A DNA stretch of 64,000 nucleotides, from contig NC_046648.1 in the NCBI RefSeq assembly GCF_900324485.2, forward strand, positions 434,001 through 498,000, written 5' to 3'. Both the position numbers and the translations under genes were made by a program. Under the pieces are notes generated by a model that did no database searches, had not been told where the DNA came from, and saw only the letters and a program-made list of their open reading frames with translations. The DNA is from Mastacembelus armatus (Eukaryota > Chordata > Actinopteri > Synbranchiformes > Mastacembelidae). Every line of letters starts with the position of its first letter. The first letter of the stretch is position 1. Of this stretch, positions 39,724-51,000 are shown piece after piece.

Positions 39724-40458
39724 TCTGCACTCTTTTCTGCATGTAATGGTGTGAGGATCCACTCTTCTGGGGCTATACTGATTTTCGCTTTATTACTTAG
39801 AGAAACACTTTGAAGTGATGACATTTTAAAATCCAGTGTATATCGCAGGGCTAATAAATCTGTTTGCAAATCAAACGTCTTTTATAGGTTTAAAGATTTC
39901 ACTTCATTTGGGTTTGAAGAATAATTTAGGGGGAAAGACTGTTGTAGGTATATGTAATAACTTTAAAATGGACTCAGCTCTGTCAGACTACAGGACATAA
40001 TGAATCAGGGAAAGACGTAAGTGTTTACTAACCTTGCATTTAAACACATTGAACCAAATGCTTCCCCCTTAAACATCACAGAACCACTCATCTGCTAATT
40101 ATTTTTTAGAAAGCCTTGGTGCACTATAGCAGTCAGGGAGAAAAGTGATCACATCCAGACATGATTATACATATATCATCAGATCATCTATTTTAGAATA
40201 AGTAAAGCCAATGATATTGTGAAAGCCTTGATGATTTGTGTATGATATAGATTTGTTTTAAGTTAGGTTTCCTTTTGTTCTGGTTTAGATTCAGTTGGGT
40301 TGCAGTGTCTGAATCCTTAAGAACCTTGATACCATCTATAATCAGTGCATGCTGAGCTTCTTTTGAATTTACTTCTTTTGTTCTTTCACAGTATTAAGTT
40401 ATTTTATTCATAGACATGTTTCATTTGTTAAGTGAGATTCCTGTATCTAATATGAACC

Positions 40459-40464
40459 AATAAA
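40459..40464 (+). promoter_or_regulatory. Poly(A) signal candidate, tax1bp1b (distal)
   Basis: AATAAA preceded by CC and followed within 25 bases by a TGTATGAG GT-rich stretch. It would give a 3' UTR of about 0.8 kb. Confidence 0.55.
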
Positions 40465-40550
40465 GTTTGTTTAAAACTGATGTATGAGTCAATGGTTAAC
40501 GGTGTAAAAACAGCCAACACAGGAACCTCCAGGCACACATCAGAGGAGCT

Positions 40551-40556
40551 TTTATT
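40551..40556 (-). promoter_or_regulatory. Poly(A) signal candidate, jazf1b
   Basis: AATAAA on the minus strand, giving jazf1b a 3' UTR of about 1.5 kb (42036 down to about 40530). It lies under 100 bp from the distal tax1bp1b signal, so the two genes end tail to tail. Confidence 0.5.
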
Positions 40557-40569
40557 GGAAATATAACAT

Positions 40570-42036
40570 GAAGCAGCTATTGAGGAGCTACACATCAAAA
40601 TTTGTTTCATGAAAGAACCTCTGGTTTAACCTCCTCTTGTACGTTATTCTATTGTTTTTACTTCAACTCCAGAAACATATGAAAATATACTTTAATGCAC
40701 TTAACATATCAGACTACATTCACTGTACATTATATAAACGTTCCTCCGTACTGGCAGTACAATACTGTCACAACATTAACATCCATGCAGCGAAGATGTT
40801 ATCTAATGGCTCATTGTGTCATTTTATGATCTAGTTTATTATTTCAGGGGTGATTGACATTATGGCACAAAGTAGGCACCACACGTGTTGTGTCACACAG
40901 CCTAACGACAGGGCCGTGAGGATGAGAATGTGCCAAGTAGGTGGCTAATACCCCCTGGTCCGGTCCAGGGAGTCTTGAACAGCAAACAGTCCGGACTGAG
41001 CTGTGTTCAGCTAGAACCGTCTGAAGTGTCAGGTTGAAGCCCTACAAAAATCTGCACTGATTGGAATGGTTTACAATTAAAGGCAACTACTGTACATACA
41101 GAAAACTCACAATACTGGAAATACTAAAGGTTTGGTATATGTCTTCCCTTGGAGAAAGGGAGAACTGGCACATCTGCTCTGAGGCTCATCTCCATAGCTA
41201 ATGTGTACACACACAATATTGGCAAATTGCTAATTTATTGGTAACTTGTTACAAAAGGTGCTTCGATCACTCACTGTAAAATAGCAAGGAAAAGTGATCA
41301 GGAACATTAGGAACAATGATCCCATGGTCCCCCTAAACAGCATAAACACTGGTAGAACCCTTGGGGAGGATCGTGGTGCAGAAATGCTCGTAAATGTCTC
41401 CTGAGATCATCCTTTGGTGTGCACGTGAAAAAAGGTTTGGAATATCTGTGATATGAAAGAAACAACTGATTATTACATCTGGTAGAAGATGTAACACACA
41501 GAAGAGTTCAGGCTTGATTTCTCATGTTACACCACACACATTCATATTGTTTTCATTTGCCTCTGTCAGTTTTTTAGGCTCAGATGAGTCTAAAGGCAAA
41601 GTGAGGTGAGGGTTCGTCCTTACTCTACAAAAACATTCAACATTTCCCCCAGTATCTTTTGACATACGCTGCCTTTAAACTGTACATGCAACACTACTCG
41701 AGACTTGGTTTGACCATGTTCTAGTCTACAACATGCCCTCATCATCAACAAGCACCATATTTCAAAAAATAAACTCAAATAGGTAAATGATAGTTTAAAT
41801 GTGCAAAACAGAAACGTGAGCTACATACAGATTCAACATTCTGACTAGAAATAAAACATGACTAATGATAAAGTTCTATCATGCAATCAAAGATAGCGTC
41901 AGAGCTAAGTGGGATTACAGAGGGAAGGGGTGGGCTTGAGGGATGAGGGGAACGCGGTGGAACGAGAAAGAGCCATTGCTGGTGATGGTGGCGTTCAGAT
42001 GTTTGGGAAGTAGCCCGAAGGTGCGAGAGCTGGCCT
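40570..42036 (-). other. jazf1b: jazf1b 3' UTR (inferred)
   Basis: No coding region. It follows the jazf1b stop and ends at a minus-strand AATAAA. A long 3' UTR is usual for JAZF1. Confidence 0.5.
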
Positions 42037-45000
42037 CTACTGCTGCATCTTGCGGATGATGTCAGTAGAGATGGGTGGGTGGAAGTTGATGGTGTGGTGG
42101 CGGAGACCCTGAGATGTTTTGTAGCTCTTCCCACAGCGGCACTTGAAGGGTTTGCGGACCCTTATCTGGGTTCGGTGGCCGTTCTTGGCGTGATACTTGA
42201 TCCCGTTTACATTCTGTAGTGAAGCAGGTCATCAGACATACTGAGCGAAAACACTTAGGGATGTATTGAAATAGGGTTGGCTGAGCTTCACACAACTGCA
42301 ACGCATAGTCAAAAGTCATTAAATCATCACCATTGAATCAAAGGAATACTGGAGGTGTCCGAAGACTTTTGCCTTATATTTTGCATTATTTTTGGACCAA
42401 AAACAGGTCACCAGTCAACACCGTAAAGACTAGAGAACTAATGTTTTCTTATTGTGCCGCAAAGCACATGCTTAATGCTGCCTGCTGCCTCTGACTAAGT
42501 CATCGCCCATAACCCTGTCATTCACGTCAGCAATGCAATTTTCTCAGGCTGTGCATAATTTATCCCAACCACACACACACCAGATGTGAATGGAAAATCC
42601 TGTAAAACTCCACACCAGTGAAGTGGACTAGATATATGCATTTATGTTGTTGTAATGCTCAACTAAGAACTGATTTTCCATTCTCAACAACAGGCAGACA
42701 GTTTTCAAATATCTCGGGTCTTGTCTTGGCATGGTGAAGATATTTTTCACACTCCTAGATAATCTTTCGGCTAAATATCGTGTGTACTCTAAGAAGCGAT
42801 GCTGAGTTGAACATACCTTGTATCTCTTCTTACAGCCTGGCACAGGGCAGGCAAAAGGCTTCTCGTCTCCTCCGTTCATGCACATGGAGCTGAGGATGGA
42901 CTCAGAGCTGATGGCGCTCTCTGTGGTCCACGACTCATCACTGTCAGACTCCTCAAAGTCCACCTCCTCCTCATCACACTCGCTACCTGTGGGAGGGTGA
43001 AGGACAGTAATTGGCTCAAGGCATCAGCCTGCGATCACACGCACAGTTTGAGGCCTGTGATGAAATCCTGACATTTGGGCCTTAAACTAACAAGCATGGG
43101 TTTTCAGAGTATGTTCCAAGTTGGCCTTCCCATAATCCCTCCTTAATGTGGTACGGGGACTGAAACATGCCAATCGTGGGAAAGAATTTATGCATTTCAT
43201 TGAGGTCTTGGGGTCGGCGAGCTGCAATTGTTTTATAGATTAATTAAAGATGTTATGCCAGAAGACAGAAAACTTTACACAGTAAGGAAATGAGTACATG
43301 GGAAAACATTAGAGGAAGAAACAAAAAATCCTGTTATATAATGTACACGAGTGAATTAGAAAAATTAGAAACTGTGAGAGCTGTTCCCAGTTCTCTGTAG
43401 CTGGATGGAAAACTGCAGTAAAGATGTTTCCACAACAGGCCAAGCTTTTTCAGTTTGAGTCAGTAAAATGTGTAGATGTTTACATTGGGAAATAAGATGC
43501 CTATCCCAATTCCCATAATGCATATCCTTTGATTAGAAAGGTGATAACATTTCCTTTCTGCCAGTGTCTTATAAGCCATGACAGAGTTTCATATTTTCTC
43601 CAGCTGAATGGAGATTTGTCATCACGCTACACCATCTGCTGCGTCCCTACTGAACAATGCTGAGTGTGTTTGCTACTGCGATTAAACACAGGCTCTGCAG
43701 GTGGTTACCTGTAGGTGTGCTGCTGCGGAAGGAAGAGGAAGGAGTAATGGGTGGGGTGACTGGAGGGGTGAGGTTTCCGCTGGTGTGGCGAGGTGGAGTG
43801 GAAACGCTGCTGCGAGACAGACTGCCCGTCAGCGACAGAGATAACTTGGGTTGCACCTTCTTTTTCAAGGCCTCGTGTTCTCGCCGTGCAGCATCTGTCA
43901 TGAACCTGGTATTGTAGAACATGAAACTGGTATTGTAGAACATGAAACTGGTATTGTAGAACATGAAACTGGTATTGTAGAACATGAACCTGGTATTGTA
44001 GAACATGAAACTGGTATTGCAGAACATGAACCTGGTATTGTGGAACATGAAACTGGTATTGTAGAACATGAAACTGGTATTACAGAACATGAAACTGGTA
44101 TTGCAGAACATGAACCTGGTGTTGTGGAACATGAAACTGGTGTTGTGGAACATGAAACTGCTATTGCAGAACATGAAACTGGTATTGTAGAACATGAACC
44201 TGGTATTGTAGAACATGAAACTGGTATTGTAGAACATGAAACTGGTATTGTAGAACATGAAACTGGTATTGTAGAACATGAAACTGGTATTGTAGAACAT
44301 GAAACTGGTATTGTAGAACATGAAACTGGTATTGCAGAACATGAACCTGGTGTTGTGGAACATGAAACTGGTATTGCGGAACATGAAACTGCTATTGCAG
44401 AACATGAAACAGGTATTGTAGAACATGAAACTGGTATTGTAGAACATGAAACTGGTATTGTAGAACATGAAACTGGTATTGTAGAACATGAAACTGGTAT
44501 TGTAGAACATGAAACTGGTATTGCAGAACATGAAAACATGAAACTGGTATTGCAGAACATGAAACTGGTATTGCAGAACATGAAACTGGTATTGTAGAAC
44601 ATGAAACTGGTATTGCAGAACATGAAACTGGTATTGCAGAACATGAAACTGGTATTGTAGAACATGAAACTGGTATTGTAGAACATGAAACTGGTATTGT
44701 AGAACATGAAACTGGTATTGCGAAACATGAACCTGGTGTTGTGGAACATGAAACTGGTATTGCGGAACATGAAACTGGTATTGCAGAACATGAAACTGGT
44801 ATTGTAGAACATGAAACTGGTATTGTAGAACATGAAACTGGTATTGTAGAACATGAAACTGGTATTGTAGAACATGAAAACATGAAACTGGTATTGCAGA
44901 ACATGAAACTGGTATTGCAGAACATGAAACTGGTATTGTGAAACATGAAACTGGTATTGCAGAACATGAAACTGGTATTGCAGAACATGAACCTGGTATT

Positions 45001-48000
45001 GTAAAACATAAAACTGGTATTGTAGAACATGAAACTGGTATTGTAGAACGTGAAACTGGTATTGCAGAACATGAACCTGGTGTTGTGGAACATGAAACTG
45101 GTATTGCGGAACATGAAACTGCTATTGCAGAACATGAAACAGGTATTGTAGAACATGAAACTGGTATTGTAGAACATGAACCTGGTATTGTAGAACATGA
45201 AACTGGTATTGTAGAACATGAAACTGGTATTGCAGAACATGAACCTGGTGTTGTGGAACATGAAACTGGTATTGCGGAACATGAAACTGCTATTGCAGAA
45301 CATGAAACAGGTATTGTAGAACATGAAACTGGTATTGTAGAACATGAACCTGGTATTGTAGAACATGAAACTGGTATTGTAGAACATGAACCTGGTATTG
45401 TAGAACATGAAACTGGTATTGCAGAACATGAAAACATGAAACTGGTATTGCAGAACATGAAACTGGTATTGTAGAACATGAAACTGGTATTGTAGAACAT
45501 GAAACTGGTATTGCAGAACATGAAACTGGTATTGTAGAACATGAAACTGGTATTGTAGAACATGAAACTGGTATTGCAGAACATGAACCTGGTGTTGTGG
45601 AACATGAAACTGGTATTGCGGAACATGAAACTGCTATTGCAGAACATGAAACAGGTATTGTAGAACATGAAATTGTAGAACATGAAACTGGTATTGTAGA
45701 ACATGAACCTGGTATTGTAGAACATGAAACTGGTATTGCAGAACATGAAAACATGAAACTGGTATTGCAGAACATGAAACTGGTATTGTAAAACATGAAA
45801 CTGGTATTGCAGAACATGAAACTGGTATTGTAGAACATGAAACTGGTATTGCAGAACATGAAACTGGTATTGTAGAACATGAAACTGGTATTGTAGAACA
45901 TGAACCTGGTATTGTGGAACATGAACCTGGTATTGTAGAACATGAACCTGGTATTGTAGAACATGAAACTGGTATTGTGGAACATGAACCTGGTGAGAGT
46001 TGCATTTTGTTCTAATAAAAAAGTCTTTTGTCTTATTGATAGACAGTGGAGTCTTTGATAAACGTCTATCATAAAAACAAAACGTTAACATAGACAGTGT
46101 TACAGCAAAAGTGGAATTAACAAATTAAGCAATAACCACATCAAGATGTGTTTGTGATGGCAGGGAGACAAGGCTTTTAAAACCACTGTTCAAACACCAT
46201 TTCAAAGACGACCACGATGAACCCAGTGCAATAAAAAGCATCTACCAAATACTGTGGCAATTCATCGAAGCAATCAGGCAGATAACATCTGAACTTGTTG
46301 GTAGAACAGTAGCATAGGAAACACAAACACTTCATGGGGCACAGTAGTAAAAGACATTTGTAGATACATTTTTACGGGGGCAAATATCAATAATACTAAT
46401 GTCATAATTACCTTGATTTCCTTATTTTCGTAAAGTAGAAATCCTACACTTACTGCATAAGGACTAAGTGAAAATGCAGCTTCTTTTTCTTGAGTCTAGC
46501 TCCAGCTGTTTACCTGTTGATGTAGCTGAGGGCAACGTATGTCGGCTGCTGCTGCTCCTGCTTCTCCAGAAGTCGGGGGTCTGTGTCTAAACAAATGAGA
46601 GGGACAGGGTGGGGAAGGATCAGGCACATTTTGTACCATTAAATGACGGCACAATCCTGCAGCTTTGCAAAAAGTTCCTTTTTATTATACACGGCGATAT
46701 TGAGACTCAGTGAACTTGTAGTATTTATTATTATTATAGCTGTCTGTTTTTCTTTCCACACTGCAGTCCAACCTCCAAACAAGCCAAATGGAAATTAATA
46801 CAGTAGAGACAAAGATCCTTCACTGGCTTCGCACCTGCAATCAGGTCCAAAAGAAGTGAAGTGCTTGGCCAAGCTGTAAGCCAGCAAATGAATCCATGTC
46901 TCTGTGGTGTCTGACAAACACAGACAGAGGTGGTACATTACACGGACTTTGATTTAAATCAGGCGCATGTAAAATCCAGATTTTAATTTAAATGTTAAAT
47001 CTTAAATACACTGAAGCAGCATGAAGATAATCGGGGATAACCTCTTATATATTAAATTTACAGAAAACAGATGCATGCAATACTCCACCGGGCTTTTCCA
47101 TAATCTCAAATGTTCAAACCTCTGGGATGAGAAAACACCACTGGGGAACAGCACCATAGCCACTGACACATTGCACACTCACTAATTATTTTAGATTTTG
47201 TTATCAGAGGACGCTTTGCAGCTTTCTGGTGAACCAAAACACTTCCTACCCAATCTCATAAGGTCCCCCATGCGTCTGTTGCTGTAAATGCACAAAAGCC
47301 GATCTGCAGCTGTATCTCCTGAGTATTTATGAGACAAACACCTGTGACAGAACTTTTGCTCTATATTGCCTTGAAAAACTGAGCAGTGCGTTCAGTAGCA
47401 AGCAAACTAGCAGGTTGTTGCTGAACCAGTTATAAACCTGCCTACATGAATGTGTACAGTGTTTTTCTATCAAAGGGCTTAGCAAAATAAAGGCAAATTA
47501 AAACTATCTGCCCAATATAATCAAACTGCAGGATCCATCCTGCTACGTTATTGCTTTTATTTAAAAAATACCTCAAGTGCCTATTATTTTGAATTTCCAC
47601 TGCGGTTTTTGAAAAGCTGCTCTGCAGACAACACATTGCTCATACATGACCACTCCTGACACATACTGTGTTTTCCCATGCTGTGATCCAGACATTCATC
47701 TTGCTCAGCAGTGCTAAATGTACAACAATAGCCAATCTCCACACCCTGAGGTGTAGCAGGCCTGACTTCAAACGCCCTTGCCACTGCGGTCCATGTGGGA
47801 GAAGAGAGATGCCCCATAAAACCACGGTGTCTACCACTTTCCAGCTGAGCCTCCCTGTCTGCCTCTGACAGGGCTGTGAAAGACTGCTACCCCCATGTGG
47901 TTAAAACTATCACTTGTTTCCATCCACATGCTCATTTCTTCACGCCTCAAGCTGCTCATGACATTAAAATTGAAATGATGCTTCTGCAAAGCGTGACCAC

Positions 48001-51000
48001 AGTGAAGTTTTAATATACTCTGGATGCTCAGTAAGCAAAAAATAGCCCTGTCCTAGTTGGTCCAGTTTAAAAATGACTATGGCAAATCCATAAAACACAT
48101 GTAATTAGTGTAAATAGTGCAGCTTTTCTTGGTTAAGGGCTAAGCAACACCTTTGTGGGGCTGTAATAAAACCTGAAGTCATGCTCAGTTATTACTCCCT
48201 CAGCTTTGGGCTTTTACTCTTGTTTGTTTGTTTATATGAAAAAAATGAACTGCAGATTGCAAACCATTAAAGTTCTCCTGGACAGAAACTCCATGTATCG
48301 TGTGTGAGCTGATTGGGTTTTGGGAGCTCACCTTTCGATGTTGATCTAGTTTCCACTGCGAGGGCCACAGAAACTTGACTTTAAATCATGGACTTACGTC
48401 TGCAGGGCCGAGACTAAGGCTGATATCAACAACTGTCGTGTTTTCAAAGGTGGCATCACATCGTTGTTCCCATCCTTCCTTGCAGATGTAAACTCTGATC
48501 AAACTCTTCAGAAAAACATACTTAAACATAAACTATATGAAATATTGGAATCCTTGCACTGACACCTCTGCAGGTAGTCATAAAAATACTGTTTTGGTCA
48601 ATGTCAAGTCTCATTCTCTGAAGGTATTTAGCTGTTTATTCGCTGTGACTGTTCATTTCACTCGAAATAAACCAAATAAATACTATTTCTCTTTCCCTAC
48701 GTTTTGTTCATCTGCTCATCTTAAAACCACGATGCCACGTGTTAGAAGAAGTTTTATATGCTTCCCAATAAACCCAAACAATGAACAGTAAACCTAACAA
48801 TCAGGAAGGAGACACACGGCCAGGTCAATCCTGTCATGAGGAACCTGAAGGCGAGCGTGACCAGACGAAGTCAACCCAAACCACAAGACAAAGCACACCT
48901 ATAGCTGGCTAACTGTATTCAAAGTGAATGAACCAGTGTCAGTCTCACTTGAAGTAAGTGTCAAAAGACACTCAGAGTTTCGGCTGTTTGGTTGATGATA
49001 AAACAGTGGCAGAGTTTTATGTCACTGGCAGGTAGGCTCTGAGAACAGCTGAACCCTCAGTGCCTAAGGCTCCGGACGGAGGTTTCTCTCAAGGCCTCGG
49101 TCGTAAGCAAGTGTTTCATTAACAGTGAGAACGACAGCGCACCTCTGCCTACTCTCCATCCAAAGCCTGTGGAAACACAGAGTAGGACAGACATGGTCAA
49201 AATGGCACTATCCCCCCTGCCAAAAACCAGAGACTGTTCTGGACTCTGATGTGTGTGTGTGTGTGTGTGTGTGTGAGTGACCAAGAATCCTACCTAAGAT
49301 CCCTAATGAGCCTGCTCTCAGGCCACTCAAACAGCAGTGGATCAATCTGCTCCCACACACTGTAAATCACACACACTCAACTGGGGCCCGGGGAGAGGGA
49401 GGCCAGCAGGGGCCACTTCCACACAGCCTCTGCTGTTCTTCTGGGGCCACCAGCAGTCAAGAACCAGGACGAGGCACCGTAAGCAGAGATGGCAACCCTG
49501 CTAATCAAACAACACAGGTGGTCCACCCCGCTGGCCGATTATTAGAAGCCTTCTGGGAAACAACAGCTATTCACCATCTAGAGTTTCAGAAGCCAAACGT
49601 TTGTTCCTGTAAGTCCCACTGACTGTTCCTCTACATGACGAATGAATAATGAGGGTTTTTGATTTTCTCTGAATGTTCAGTCGTTTTTTTTATTAAACCG
49701 TTTTCCTTTTTCATGAAATCAATGAACTTAGCGGACGTAAAGAAAAATCAGGACTTTTAAAAAACATGTTTCATCAAAGTTCACATCAACATTGCTCTGT
49801 AGTGTGTGTCTATATGTAAAATGGGAGTTAGTGTTTGAGGGAATAACAGTCACAGCCTGCACAAGGAAACCAACCAAGGGATGCTCACACATCCAGCCGT
49901 CTTAGGGCAATGGGGGGAAGTGACGCCTTCTGCCCTCTCATAACGTCCTCCATGACCCTGTCCCTCACACACACACACACACACACAGACCAGACACACA
50001 ACACCCTCTCATTTCCACCAGTGTCTGGCTCTCCAATCTACCCTCATGGCCAAATGCACTGTGGGGTAGAGCAGCGTGGCGAGCATTATGGTGACATGTT
50101 TACGGCGGCTCTGAGCAGCGGGGGACATTACCAGGAGTGGTGGCACAGGTAATTCATTACGATGTGACCTCTAAGGAGGGAATGAAACGCAGTCAAGCTC
50201 CATGTGTGAGCTGCCTTTGCTGGTTACTGAAAAAACAGGGTAAGGTTAAAATGATCTATTATAAATATGTTGAGCACAGACTCGAACATGTGCACCTGCA
50301 CTAATTCATCCACACATTCACAAAGACATGTTTGAACAAAGGCACAGACACACACGAGGGGACGCACATTCACTGCTGAGCCGAGACTCGGGTTGTATGA
50401 TATGCATCAGCAGAGCAAAGAACAGTTACGTACATTTATGATAAATCTACTGATGAAATTCTAAATGAATTTACTTTGCAAATGTGCAAATGTTTTGAGA
50501 TTCTCAAAGACCAACAGTCAAGAACCCAGAGCTTTCCCATTTTTACGAGGAACAACAGCAGCAGCTGTGAAAAAAGCAGCAATAGGAAAACACCGAGCAA
50601 AGTCAGAAAAATGTTGTGGAGGACAAGAGCGCCTCATGTTGCAGTAAGCGCACAGGAACAGGAGCCGCAGTGTCAGGAAAATGTAATTGGTCCCACCAGG
50701 TGCACAGATCAGGGAACTAGTTAGTGCTTCCCAAATTTAGTACTTCCGCACAGATTTTGGGAGCACATGCCAAAATCTTCTAAATGAGGCTCTGGTGAGG
50801 ACTGGCCACAAACAGCCTGTGTTACCGAGGCTGAACGCAGCAATATGCACACACTCACGGGTCTAAATGACATGGTCACTGTTTGCTTCAGGTCTACAGC
50901 GACCTGGTCCACAGCGACCTGGTCCACAGCGACCTGGTCCACAGCGACAAAGCAGATGTATCGTGGGTCAGTGAATGCAGAGAATCACAGTCAGGCTAAA

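Noticed and set aside
43899-45994. CRISPR-like or satellite array
   Set aside because: Units are contiguous with no spacers, in an animal intron, and derive from the adjacent splice junction.
43647-46091. An 814-codon open frame on the minus strand (and several 120-350 codon frames on both strands) as an independent repeat-protein gene
   Set aside because: The 21-bp unit has no stop in any frame, so long frames are automatic. The only real coding part is jazf1b exon 3 at its end. The array may be reached by alternative splicing but is not a separate gene.
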